A DNA stretch of 15,417 bases from an uncultured Alistipes sp. Lineage in GTDB: Bacteria; Bacteroidota; Bacteroidia; Bacteroidales; Rikenellaceae. This document shows, in pieces, positions 6,627 through 14,231 of this stretch. Below the pieces are notes generated by a model that had not been told where the DNA came from, searched no databases, and worked only from the letters and a program-made list of their open reading frames with translations. The position numbers and the translations under genes are program-made. The DNA is taken from NCBI GenBank assembly GCA_949840605.1, contig CATKXN010000057.1, positions 1-15,417 on the forward strand, read 5' to 3'. Numbering within the stretch: the stretch's first letter is position 1; every line of letters begins with the position of its first letter.

Positions 6627-8033
6627 CTATTTCACCCAATGTTTGTTCTCGAACTCCCCGTCGCGGAATTCGGGATCGATGAAGACGTACATGCCGTCGA
6701 TCTTCTTCGACAGCCACTCCCTGAAGACGCGCTCCTGCTTGTCCTGCAGGGCCATCTCCTCCAGCCGCAGGTAGTCCTCGTTGAGCGAGGCCGTATGCGT
6801 GGGGATGATCTCCACGAGTTTGACGATCTTGGCCATCTGGTTGCCGAGCATGTCCTCCGTAAGGTAGGCGTCCGACACCTCCCCGGGCTTCAGCCGGTTG
6901 AGGGCGTTGTAGTCGTCGAGGCTCTTGAAACGGCCGAAATCCTCCTTGAGGAACTTCGTTACGGTCAGCTTGGCGTCGAAGGCATTGAAACGCTCCAGAA
7001 TGTCGTGATTCGAGACGATGCCGCCGTTCATCTTCGACTGCGCATCGTCCGAGTATTGCAGGGCCGCCTTCTCGAAGGTGAGCGAATCCTTGTGGATCAG
7101 GTTGGCGATGCTGTCCAGCAGGTTGAGCGATTCGCCCAGCTCCTCGGTCGTGTAGACCGGGCGCAGCAGGATGTGGCGGAAATGGTACAGCTGCCCGCGC
7201 TTGTCCAGCAGCTGGATGATGTGGAATCCGAACTGCGACTCGACGACCTCGGAAATCTGCCCGGGCTTCATGTTCTCGAGCGCCGCGGCGAACGACGGGT
7301 CGAGGCTGGCCAGGGGCGAGGGGTCCATCTCACCGCCGCGCATCATCGTACCCGGGTCCTGCGAGTACATGCGGGCCAGGTTCTCGAACTTCGCCGAACC
7401 GGTGATAACGCGCTCGCGCATGTCCAGCAGGCGTTCGCGGGTGCGCTGCTTGGCGGCGGTCATCGACTTGGGGAACTTGGTGATCTGCGCGTAGACATAC
7501 TGATCGGCGATGGTCGGCAGGCTGTCCTTCGAGATCGACTTGTAGAACCGCTCGACCTCGCCCGGGATCACCGAGACCTTGCCCACCACCTCGCTCTGCA
7601 TCGAATTGGCATAGGACTGCTCCTCGTAGCGCTGGCGCATGATCTCGCGGATGTTGAAGATCGGCATGTGGTGCTTGGCCTCCAGCGCGGGGATCGAGCC
7701 CTCCAGGTCGATCATCTGCTGCACCTGCTCCTCGACGCGGGACATGATGTCGCCGTCGTTGATCTTCACGGAGTCGATCTGCGCCTGGTTATAGAGCAGT
7801 TTCTGGGTCATCAGCGCCTCGAGCGCCTCGTTCATCGGGTCGCGGTCGGACGTATACCCCTCCTGCCGGCGCTGGTCGGTGAGCTGACGCGCGTATTCGT
7901 CCACCTCGGAGTAGAGGATCGACGAACCGCCCACCACGGCTACCACCTTGTCGAGCATTACCTGTCGTTTCTGCGCAAGGGCCCCTGCGAACAGCAGGGC
8001 AAGCGCCGCGGCCAATATACCTTTTTTCAACAT
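6627..8033 (-). CDS. surA: SurA-like periplasmic peptidyl-prolyl isomerase
   Basis: The product is 468 aa and starts with a signal peptide (MLKKGILAAALALLFAGALAQ). A SurA N-terminal chaperone domain covers about 24-165 (LDKVVAVVGGSSILYSEVDE is the usual opening). Two parvulin-type isomerase domains follow: about 175-275 (ends ...ESQFGFHIIQLLDKRG) and about 283-410 (opens YHFRHILLRP, with GGIVSN and LKPGEVSDAY). A short C-terminal helix completes the SurA architecture (N domain, P1, P2, C helix). SurA escorts unfolded outer membrane proteins across the periplasm to the BAM complex. The gene lies 27 nt behind a second SurA-like gene and is directly followed, in frame, by the OstA-like gene. Its leader is very A-rich (eight A in a row), which often favours translation in Bacteroidota. 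The symbol is by architecture; orthology is not proven. Confidence 0.9.
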   Translation of the reverse strand: MLKKGILAAALALLFAGALAQKRQVMLDKVVAVVGGSSILYSEVDEYARQLTDQRRQEGYTSDRDPMNEALEALMTQKLLYNQAQIDSVKINDGDIMSRVEEQVQQMIDLEGSIPALEAKHHMPIFNIREIMRQRYEEQSYANSMQSEVVGKVSVIPGEVERFYKSISKDSLPTIADQYVYAQITKFPKSMTAAKQRTRERLLDMRERVITGSAKFENLARMYSQDPGTMMRGGEMDPSPLASLDPSFAAALENMKPGQISEVVESQFGFHIIQLLDKRGQLYHFRHILLRPVYTTEELGESLNLLDSIANLIHKDSLTFEKAALQYSDDAQSKMNGGIVSNHDILERFNAFDAKLTVTKFLKEDFGRFKSLDDYNALNRLKPGEVSDAYLTEDMLGNQMAKIVKLVEIIPTHTASLNEDYLRLEEMALQDKQERVFREWLSKKIDGMYVFIDPEFRDGEFENKHWVK

Positions 8034-8060
8034 CTCGGTTTCGTTTATCGTTTTTTTTAT

Positions 8061-8948
8061 TCAATTGTCGTCTTGTTTCGCTTTCCCGTCGTCGAAGATC
8101 TTCACCTCGCCGTTCTCCGCGGCCCGGGCGCTGAGCTCCTCCTCGTGCCGGCGGATGATCTCGCCCTGACGCTGGTTGAACAGGATGCGGCGAATGATCC
8201 CCCGCAGCCGTTCCGGCGGAATCGGCTCGCCCTCGCGCCGCACGGCCTCGATCTGGAAGTAGTAGTGCGAATGGCTGTCGCGCATCTCCTGCACGGCCGT
8301 CGAGGCCAGCAGCGGATCGTAGGACTGCGACCGCGGCGTCGGCAGGTAGCTCAGGAAATCCGTAAAGTCGATCCACTGGTCGCGGAAGTCGTTGACCGTA
8401 AATCCGTTCTTCTCGCAGATGTCCCGGAAATCCTGCTGCCGGGCCTCCGTTTCGGATGCCATCAGCGTCTTGAGCTTCGCGGCCTGGCGATACCCCTCGT
8501 TGAAGCGGACGATGCGGCCCTTGACGATCGGGCGGTCGAGCTTGAAATCGGCCTTGTGCGCGTTGTAGTAAGCCGCGATCTCGTCGTCGGTGAACACCGT
8601 GTCGATCGAACGGTCGACGTAGTGCTGGTCCAGTTTGCGGATCAGCAGCGCCTGCCGGTACTCCTCGACCATCTTGTCGATATCGGCCGCCGAGGAGGAG
8701 AAAAGCGTCTCCGCCTCCTGCAGTTTGAGCTGCTTGACGACCCATCGGTCGACGAAGACCCGCATGAAGGCCGCGCTGTCGTCGCCCGTGAGCCCCTGCG
8801 GGACCACCGAGCGCACGTCGCCCACTTTCAACTCCTTGCCGCCGGCGCGCGCAATGGTCGTATCGCTCGCGAAATAACGGGGCAGCTCCCGGCAACCCGC
8901 CAGCAGCAGCGCACCCGCCGCGACCGCTATTTTCGCTCGCATATTCAT
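8061..8948 (-). CDS. SurA/PpiC-like lipoprotein
   Basis: The product is 295 aa with a lipoprotein signal; the lipobox LLAGC puts the acylated cysteine at residue 19. After it comes a SurA N-terminal-like pattern: IARAGGKELKVGDVRSVVP, a helical segment with FVDRWVVKQLKLQEAE, and FTDDEIAAYYNAHKADFKLD, which in relatives leads into the parvulin domain. The rest (about 145-265) fits a parvulin-like region only loosely, and I do not see the typical GG-E-G motifs, so it may be a chaperone without isomerase activity. The start is ATG at 8948 (another at 8942 would serve equally); a -7 box lies 11 nt upstream. It is the first of three genes (this, surA-like, OstA-like) with small gaps. It probably acts in the periplasm, tethered to a membrane, in outer membrane protein folding. 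Confidence 0.75.
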   Translation of the reverse strand: MNMRAKIAVAAGALLLAGCRELPRYFASDTTIARAGGKELKVGDVRSVVPQGLTGDDSAAFMRVFVDRWVVKQLKLQEAETLFSSSAADIDKMVEEYRQALLIRKLDQHYVDRSIDTVFTDDEIAAYYNAHKADFKLDRPIVKGRIVRFNEGYRQAAKLKTLMASETEARQQDFRDICEKNGFTVNDFRDQWIDFTDFLSYLPTPRSQSYDPLLASTAVQEMRDSHSHYYFQIEAVRREGEPIPPERLRGIIRRILFNQRQGEIIRRHEEELSARAAENGEVKIFDDGKAKQDDN

Positions 8949-8959
8949 ATTCCGAAGGG

Positions 8960-8967
8960 CAAAGATA
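8960..8967 (-). promoter_or_regulatory. -7 promoter box before the SurA-like lipoprotein gene
   Basis: On the minus strand TATCTTTG matches the consensus TAnnTTTG and lies 11 nt before the ATG at 8948. There is no TTTG at the -33 spacing. It would drive the lipoprotein, surA-like and OstA-like genes, and perhaps the Nudix and channel genes, independently of the CPBP gene upstream. Confidence 0.55.
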
Positions 8968-8973
8968 CGTTTT

Positions 8974-8987
8974 TTACTTGTAAGTAA
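8974..8987. promoter_or_regulatory. Palindrome in the promoter spacer, possible operator
   Basis: TTACTT and AAGTAA form a perfect inverted repeat around two bases. It lies just upstream of the -7 box at 8960-8967, inside the spacer to the expected -33 region. This position would suit a dimeric regulator, but a 6-2-6 palindrome can occur by chance a few times in a window this size, and no regulator gene is nearby. Confidence 0.25.
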
Positions 8988-9007
8988 CGCAGCGAAGCGC
9001 CGGATTA

Positions 9008-9901
9008 TTACGCCGCGGACGGATTTTTCATCCGCCGCAGCGTGCGCAGCATCATGTAACCCGAGACGGCCGTGAGCGCCAGCGCCGCGATATAGATCAG
9101 CACGTAGAGCGTGCGGCTCTCCACCAGTTCGATCAGCAGGGCGTTGCCGTGCCCTGTGGCCATCGCCAGGTAGGCCACGGCGTTGTTCAGGGCATGGAGG
9201 ATCATCACCGACCACATCGAATCGGTCGCCAGGTAGACGTAGCCGAGGATCAGGCCGATGACCGAAGCGCCGACGACCTGCGCCGGCTGGCCGTGGAGCA
9301 CCCCGAAGAAGAGCGACGACACGAGCCACGCCGTGACCACGCCGTAACGGGCGCGCAGCGAACCGAGCACCACGCCGCGGCAGATCAGCTCCTCGAACAC
9401 CGGGGCGAAGACGACCAGCGAAAGGATGGTCCAGAAGCCGCGCCCTACGTCGAGCGAAAGTTCGGGCAGCAGGTTCAGAAGGGGCTCGAGCACCACGCCG
9501 ACGGCGAAGATCAGCACGAAAGCCCACAGCAGCAGCGCCGGATCGAGCCCTCGGACCGAGAAACGCGCCCACGGACCGCTGCCGCCGCGCGCACGGCGGT
9601 CCCAGAGGATGCCGGCGAGGGTGATCGACATCGAACAGAAATAGAGCGCCGCCATCAGTTTGCCCAGGGCGGCGGGCTCCATCGACTTATAATCCAGTCC
9701 GTGTCCGGCGAACAGCATGAAGAGCATCGCCGCGGTGCCCACGACGATCTGCGCCCCGAGCGCGATGCCCAGCAGGGCGAGCAGGTCGCCCGCGGTCGGG
9801 AACCTGCGGCGCCCGTGCGGCGCCCCGTTCCCGGGTTCGGGCATCGCATCCGCCGCCGCATCGCGCTCCGCCGCCGGAAGCGCCGTTTTTTTTTCTTCCA
9901 T
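9008..9901 (-). CDS. CPBP family intramembrane metalloprotease
   Basis: The product is 297 aa, an integral membrane protein of the CPBP (Abi/CAAX protease, Rce1-like) family. The three diagnostic motifs are present in order: EExxxR at residues 170-175 (EELICR), FxxxH at 199-203 (FGVLH) and HxxxN at 236-240 (HALNN). The glutamates and histidines are expected to bind the catalytic zinc inside the membrane. About seven to eight hydrophobic segments are visible between residues 40 and 285. The first 35 residues are charged and likely cytoplasmic. Bacterial members act in peptide processing, bacteriocin immunity or unknown roles; nothing in the neighbourhood identifies a substrate. The ATG at 9901 fits a promoter box 33 nt upstream. 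It is divergent from parA and lies 59 nt before the SurA-like lipoprotein gene, which has its own promoter box. Confidence 0.88.
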   Translation of the reverse strand: MEEKKTALPAAERDAAADAMPEPGNGAPHGRRRFPTAGDLLALLGIALGAQIVVGTAAMLFMLFAGHGLDYKSMEPAALGKLMAALYFCSMSITLAGILWDRRARGGSGPWARFSVRGLDPALLLWAFVLIFAVGVVLEPLLNLLPELSLDVGRGFWTILSLVVFAPVFEELICRGVVLGSLRARYGVVTAWLVSSLFFGVLHGQPAQVVGASVIGLILGYVYLATDSMWSVMILHALNNAVAYLAMATGHGNALLIELVESRTLYVLIYIAALALTAVSGYMMLRTLRRMKNPSAA

Positions 9902-9933
9902 AGTATCGTGTAACTATCAATTCGTTCCGACAC

Positions 9934-9941
9934 CAAAGGTA
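9934..9941 (-). promoter_or_regulatory. -7 promoter box before the CPBP gene
   Basis: On the minus strand TACCTTTG matches TAnnTTTG, 32 nt before the ATG at 9901. The -33 element is not recognisable. It faces away from the parA promoter, so the 114-base intergenic region serves both directions. Confidence 0.5.
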
Positions 9942-9960
9942 AGCATTTTTCCGGTACGGT

Positions 9961-9974
9961 TATGGATTTCCATA
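9961..9974. promoter_or_regulatory. Palindrome at the parA promoter, possible operator
   Basis: TATGGA and TCCATA form a perfect inverted repeat around TT. It covers the place where the -33 element of the parA promoter would be, nine bases upstream of the -7 box. ParA or ParB proteins can repress their own operon in some systems, so an operator here is plausible. The sequence does not resemble the parS consensus. Confidence 0.3.
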
Positions 9975-9983
9975 TAAATTCAT

Positions 9984-9991
9984 TAAATTTG
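9984..9991 (+). promoter_or_regulatory. -7 promoter box of the parAB operon
   Basis: TAAATTTG matches the consensus TAnnTTTG and lies 24 nt before the ATG at 10016. The expected -33 position (9961-9964) reads TATG, which is only a partial match and overlaps a palindrome. This box places the transcription start behind the ATG at 9962 and so supports 10016 as the true start of parA. Confidence 0.6.
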
Positions 9992-10015
9992 CCTGCTTAT
10001 AAACCGAATTCATCT

Positions 10016-10786
10016 ATGGCAAAGGTAATCGCATTGGCCAATCAGAAAGGCGGCGTGGGAAAGACCACGACGGCCATCAACCTGGCGGCTTCGCTGGCCC
10101 TGCTGGGCAAAAAGGTGCTGCTGCTCGACGCCGATCCGCAGGCGAACGCGACCTCGGGACTGGGTTTCGACATCAACCTCGAGGGCATCTACGAGTGCAT
10201 CGCCGGGCAGAAGCAGGCCGAAGAGGTGATCCTCCGGAGCCCCGACGTGAAGAACCTCTGGGTGCTGCCTTCGTCGATCGACCTGGTGGCCGCCGACACC
10301 GAACTGCCCAAGATGGAGAACGCCCACCACGTGATGAAACGCATCGTCGACTCGGTGCGCGGGAAGTTCGACTACATCTTCATCGACTGCTCGCCCTCGC
10401 TGGGCTACACCACGGTCAACATCCTCACGGCGGCCGACACGGTGCTGATCCCCGTGCAGTGCGAATACCTCGCGCTGGAGGGGCTCTCGAAACTGCTGAA
10501 CACCATCCGCAAGGTCAAGTCGGGGCTCAACCCCGCGCTCGACATCGAAGGATTCCTGCTGACGATGTACATGCGCAACCGGCTGAACAACCAGGTGGTG
10601 ACCGAGGTGCGCGAGCACTTCGGGGAACTGGCCTACGACACAATAATCCAGCGCAATATCCGTTTGGGAGAAGCGCCCTCGCATGGAAAACCCGTCATGC
10701 TTTACGACGCCGGGGCCGTGGGTTCGGAGAACTACCTGACCCTGGCCCGGGAGTTCCTGAAGCGTAACCGCAAACGCAGCAAATAG
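10016..10786 (+). CDS. parA: Chromosome partitioning ATPase ParA (Soj)
   Basis: The product is 256 aa, the standard length for chromosomal ParA/Soj. A deviant Walker A motif KGGVGKTT lies at residues 11-18, Walker A' DADPQAN at 38-44 and Walker [10 protein letters not shown] at 122-130. No N-terminal DNA-binding extension is present, as is typical for type Ib and chromosomal ParA. ATP-bound ParA dimers coat the nucleoid, and ParB-parS complexes follow the gradient they create, moving the origins apart. The start at 10016 was chosen over an in-frame ATG at 9962 because the promoter box lies between them and because alignment of the family begins at MAKVIA. parB follows after 10 nt. Confidence 0.95.
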   Translation: MAKVIALANQKGGVGKTTTAINLAASLALLGKKVLLLDADPQANATSGLGFDINLEGIYECIAGQKQAEEVILRSPDVKNLWVLPSSIDLVAADTELPKMENAHHVMKRIVDSVRGKFDYIFIDCSPSLGYTTVNILTAADTVLIPVQCEYLALEGLSKLLNTIRKVKSGLNPALDIEGFLLTMYMRNRLNNQVVTEVREHFGELAYDTIIQRNIRLGEAPSHGKPVMLYDAGAVGSENYLTLAREFLKRNRKRSK

Positions 10787-10796
10787 CGATACCGAT

Positions 10797-11663
10797 ATGA
10801 AACAGAAAGGATTAGGACGCGGCCTCGACGCCATTTTCGGCAGCGATCCGGTCGATGCCAAGCTCAAGCCGATGAGCCAAATGGCCGAGATCGAAATCGC
10901 CGACATCATTCCCAACCCCACGCAGCCGCGCACGCAGTTCGACGAGGAAGCCCTCGACGAGTTGGCCGACTCGATCCGCCAGCTGGGCGTCATCCAGCCC
11001 GTGACGGTGAAGAAGGCCGACGACGGCAAATACATCATCATCAGCGGCGAGCGTCGCTGGCGGGCCGCGCAGCGCGCCGATCTGAAAACCCTTCCGGCCT
11101 ACATCCGCGAGGTGGACGACGAGAACCTGCACGCCATGGCCCTCGTGGAGAACATCCAGCGCCAGGACCTCAACGCCATCGAAATCGCGCTGGGCATGCA
11201 GCGTCTGATCGACGAGTGCCACCTCACGCAGGACGCCCTCTCGGAGAAGGTGGGCAAGAAGCGTTCGTCGGTGTCGAACTACCTGCGTCTGCTGAAACTC
11301 CCCGACGAGGTGCAGCTCGCCCTCAAGGAGGGGCTGATCTCGATGGGACACGCCAAGGCCATCGCCGGGGCCCCCGCCGACCAGCAGCTGCGCGCGCTGA
11401 AGAGGTGCATCAAAAAGGGTCTTTCGGTACGTCAGGCCGAAGAGCTGGCCCGCTCGCTCGCAGAGTCTCCTGCCGCCGCACAGCCGGCCGAAGACGAGGA
11501 GTATCCCGACAGCTACCTGCGGCTGGTCGAGCAGCTGGAGAAATTCTTCTCGCAGGAAATCTCGATCAAACGCGCCAAGAACGGCGGTGGAAAGATCGTC
11601 ATCGGCTTCGACGACGACAAGGACATCGAGCGTTTCATCGAACGGTTCGCCAAACGCTCCTGA
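10797..11663 (+). CDS. parB: Chromosome partitioning protein ParB (Spo0J)
   Basis: The product is 288 aa. The N-terminal KGLGRGLDAIFG is the usual ParA-interacting start of ParB. The ParB/Srx nuclease-like domain with the CTP-binding motifs is visible: RTQFDEEALDELADSI, GERRWRAAQ at about 84-92 and ENIQRQDLN at about 118-126. A helix-turn-helix follows at about 142-165 (LTQDALSEKVGKKRSSVSNY), then an acidic linker (about 222-240) and a C-terminal dimerisation domain. ParB loads at parS sites, slides on DNA as a CTP-dependent clamp and recruits SMC. No parS site was found in this window. The next gene begins 8 nt after the stop. Confidence 0.95.
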   Translation: MKQKGLGRGLDAIFGSDPVDAKLKPMSQMAEIEIADIIPNPTQPRTQFDEEALDELADSIRQLGVIQPVTVKKADDGKYIIISGERRWRAAQRADLKTLPAYIREVDDENLHAMALVENIQRQDLNAIEIALGMQRLIDECHLTQDALSEKVGKKRSSVSNYLRLLKLPDEVQLALKEGLISMGHAKAIAGAPADQQLRALKRCIKKGLSVRQAEELARSLAESPAAAQPAEDEEYPDSYLRLVEQLEKFFSQEISIKRAKNGGGKIVIGFDDDKDIERFIERFAKRS

Positions 11664-11671
11664 CACACGCC

Positions 11672-12841
11672 ATGACACGAATCCGGGCCAGACTGCTGCT
11701 GCTCGCCGCAACCCTCGTGCTGTGGCTGCCCGCCGGCGCCCAGCTCCACCGCGGCGCGCGCACCATCGTCCGAGGCGGTCTGCTCGAAAAACCGGATTCG
11801 CTCCGCGCCAAACGCGACTCGCTGGAGGTGGCCAGGATCATCCTCCAATACGATTCGGTCGCCACGGCGGACTACCGCGCCGACTCCGCGGCCGTCTCGG
11901 CCCTGCGGACCGACGACCGCCGTTACCTCGACTCGGTGGCGCTGGCCCATTTCGACGTCGCCCGGCTGGGCATCGACACCACGGCCAAACCCCGCGTATT
12001 CAAAAAGGGATGGCTGATGAGCGACTCGATGTCGCTCTCGAAGGTGTGCTGGATCTCGACCGTGCTGCCCGGCTACGGACAGATTTACAACAAGCAATAC
12101 TGGAAACTGCCGATCCTCTACGGACTGGTCGGCACCGGACTGGGGCTCTACATCCACGAAAACAAAACCTACAAACCGCTCAAACGGCAGTACGAAGCCT
12201 ATACGGACGTGAGCCTCACGCGCACCCCGGAGCTCGACGCCCTGCAGACGCGGATGATCCGCAGCAACACCCGGCGGCAGGCTTACCTCGGCATCACGAT
12301 CGCCTCGTACATCTATTTCATCGGCGACGCGGCCGTGAGCTACAAGACCAACGACGTGTCGGACGTCAAGAAGGCCACCACGCTGGCCTGCATCTTCCCC
12401 GGCGCGGGACAGATCTATAACAAAAGCTACTGGAAAGTGCCGTTCGTCGTGGGCGGATTCGCCTCGATGATCTACTGCATCGACTGGAACAACCGCGGCT
12501 ACCAGCGGTTCAAAAAGGCCTACAACCTGCTGAGCGACTACGAGCACAATCCGGACAAATACCCCGACGGCCCGACGGACGAGTTCCACGGACGCTACTC
12601 GGCCTCGTTCATCCGCAACCTGCGGAACAACTACCGGCGCAACCGCGACCTCTGTATCATCATCTCGGGCGCGCTCTATGTTCTGCAGATCGTCGACGCA
12701 CACGTCGACGCACACCTGAAGGACTACGACGTGTCGGACGACCTCTCGATGAACATCGAACCGCTGGTCGACTACACCTACGTCCCCACCCTCGGGGGCA
12801 ACCGCCCGGTGTTCGGATTCAACCTGAGCCTCAAATTTTAG
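11672..12841 (+). CDS. DUF5683 membrane protein
   Basis: The product is 389 aa, a member of the Bacteroidota DUF5683 family, for which no function is established. A signal peptide (1 to about 23, ending PAGAQ) is followed by a Ser/Asp-rich stretch (38-120) with seven D-S/T-x triplets. Two copies of a membrane module follow: PGYGQIYNKQYWKLP at 133-147 and PGAGQIYNKSYWKVP at 243-257, each leading into a hydrophobic segment. Further hydrophobic segments lie at about 203-218 and 325-342. The C-terminus (VFGFNLSLKF) ends in alternating hydrophobic residues and a terminal Phe, as outer membrane strands often do, though whether it inserts there is unclear. It lies in the same operon as parAB and a lytic transglycosylase, 8 nt behind parB and 3 nt before the next gene, suggesting a role in envelope growth or division. 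Confidence 0.82.
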   Translation: MTRIRARLLLLAATLVLWLPAGAQLHRGARTIVRGGLLEKPDSLRAKRDSLEVARIILQYDSVATADYRADSAAVSALRTDDRRYLDSVALAHFDVARLGIDTTAKPRVFKKGWLMSDSMSLSKVCWISTVLPGYGQIYNKQYWKLPILYGLVGTGLGLYIHENKTYKPLKRQYEAYTDVSLTRTPELDALQTRMIRSNTRRQAYLGITIASYIYFIGDAAVSYKTNDVSDVKKATTLACIFPGAGQIYNKSYWKVPFVVGGFASMIYCIDWNNRGYQRFKKAYNLLSDYEHNPDKYPDGPTDEFHGRYSASFIRNLRNNYRRNRDLCIIISGALYVLQIVDAHVDAHLKDYDVSDDLSMNIEPLVDYTYVPTLGGNRPVFGFNLSLKF

Positions 12842-12844
12842 ACG

Positions 12845-14227
12845 ATGAAGAAACTCCTGACCATAGCGCTGCTGCTGGCCGTCGCCGCCGAGGCGTCGGC
12901 TTTCGACCGCAGCCCCCGCAAGAAACGCCGCGACAAGAAAAAGGCCAAGACAGAAATCCCCGCCCCGGCAGTCGCTCCGGCGGCGGAAAAGACCGTCTGC
13001 CCCGAACCGGAACCCGACCTCGGCCCCGCACCCGAATCCGCCGGGATGCCGCCCGTCAACGACATGACGCTGGATTTCACCCCCGGGCAGACCGACTCGC
13101 TGCTGGCAGTATGGCGCGAACGCCAGCGTCAGGACGCTTACAGCGAATTTTTCAAACATTACATCCTCGAAGACTCCGCCGCAGTGGCGGACACGACCCC
13201 CGATTCGGTCTACGCCCGACGGCTGCTGGACCTCGCGTCGCCGATCCAGTTCCCCTACAACGGCATCGTAAAAGGGTACATCAACCGCTACACCAGTTCG
13301 CGTTACGGCACGATCAGCCGCATCCTCGGCATGTCGCAGTACTATTTTCCGATCATCGAAGAGGAGCTGCTCCGCGAGGGGCTGCCCGTCGAACTGCGCG
13401 CCCTGCCGGTCATCGAGTCGGCGCTCTCGCCCACGGCCGTATCGCCGATGGGCGCCGTCGGGCTGTGGCAGTTCATGCCCACGACCGGCAAGAGCTACGG
13501 ACTGGAGGTCAACTCGCTGGTCGACGAACGCCGCGATCCCTTCCGCGCCACGCAGGCCGCCTGCCGTTACCTGAAAGACCTCTACGCCATCTATAACGAC
13601 TGGTCGCTGGCCATCGCCGCCTACAACTGCGGCCCGGGCAACGTCAACAAGGCCATCGCCCGTTCGGGAGGCAAGAATTTCTGGGAGATTTACGACTACC
13701 TGCCCCGCGAAACGCGCGGCTACGTCCCGGCCTTCATCGGGGCGTCGTACGCCTACGCCTATCATCGCCAGCACGGCATCGAGCCCACCGAGGCGCCGAT
13801 TCCGCTTTCGGTGGACACGATCCGGGTGAACCGGCTGATGCACTTCGGACAGATCTCCTCGACGATCGACCTGCCGGTCGAGACCCTGCGCCAGCTCAAT
13901 CCCCAGTACAAGCTCGACATCATCCCCGCGACGACCAAGCCTTACACGCTGGTCCTGCCGCAGCGCTTCGTCATGCAGTACATCGCCCGCGAACCCGAGA
14001 TTCACGCCAAGGACTCGATGTACCTCAAGGAGTATATCAATCCGGCGAATCTCGACAAGAAGCGCCAGGAGCGCAGCGGTTCGGTCTACGTGGTCAAAAA
14101 GGGCGACACGCTGGGCGCCATCGCCCGGCGCTACCGGGTGACCACGACGCAGATCATGCGCTGGAACAACCTCAAAAGCGCCCACAAACTCCGCATCGGA
14201 CAGCGTCTCCGCATCGAAGGCAGATAA
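12845..14227 (+). CDS. LysM-containing lytic transglycosylase, MltD-like
   Basis: The product is 460 aa with a signal peptide (1 to about 19), a very basic stretch (25-36, KKRRDKKKAK core) and a Pro/Glu-rich linker. The SLT (lysozyme-like) domain covers about 165-310: catalytic Glu191 in VIESALSPTAVSP, then MGAVGLWQFMPTTGKSYGL, and AIAAYNCGPGNVNKAI. A single LysM domain at about 414-457 (YVVKKGDTLGAIARRYRV, then RIGQRLRI) binds peptidoglycan. The enzyme cleaves the glycan strand with formation of 1,6-anhydro-muropeptides during wall growth or separation. MltD of E. coli has the same order of domains but is a lipoprotein; no lipobox cysteine is visible here. The ATG lies 3 nt behind the DUF5683 stop and mnmE starts 4 nt after its own stop. 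Confidence 0.92.
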   Translation: MKKLLTIALLLAVAAEASAFDRSPRKKRRDKKKAKTEIPAPAVAPAAEKTVCPEPEPDLGPAPESAGMPPVNDMTLDFTPGQTDSLLAVWRERQRQDAYSEFFKHYILEDSAAVADTTPDSVYARRLLDLASPIQFPYNGIVKGYINRYTSSRYGTISRILGMSQYYFPIIEEELLREGLPVELRALPVIESALSPTAVSPMGAVGLWQFMPTTGKSYGLEVNSLVDERRDPFRATQAACRYLKDLYAIYNDWSLAIAAYNCGPGNVNKAIARSGGKNFWEIYDYLPRETRGYVPAFIGASYAYAYHRQHGIEPTEAPIPLSVDTIRVNRLMHFGQISSTIDLPVETLRQLNPQYKLDIIPATTKPYTLVLPQRFVMQYIAREPEIHAKDSMYLKEYINPANLDKKRQERSGSVYVVKKGDTLGAIARRYRVTTTQIMRWNNLKSAHKLRIGQRLRIEGR

Positions 14228-14231
14228 CGGC

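Noticed and set aside
4335..8987. A 1550-codon open frame on the plus strand, opposite the minus-strand gene cluster
   Set aside because: It mirrors the codons of real genes on the other strand, is rich in Arg, His, Val, Leu and Asp without any domain, and crosses several gene boundaries. It results from high GC with few stops in the antisense frame.
9962..10015. N-terminal extension of ParA by 18 codons
   Set aside because: The -7 box at 9984-9991 lies inside the extension, and the family starts at MAKVIA.
10328..10333. CACGTG inside parA as a possible parS site
   Set aside because: The flanks do not continue the palindrome of the parS consensus (TGTTTCACGTGAAACA), so only the central six bases match.
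12691..12714. Perfect tandem repeat of a 12-bp unit (cgtcgacgcaca)
   Set aside because: It encodes VDAHVDAH in the DUF5683 protein, in a region that appears conserved in the family, so coding sequence explains it better than an expanding repeat.
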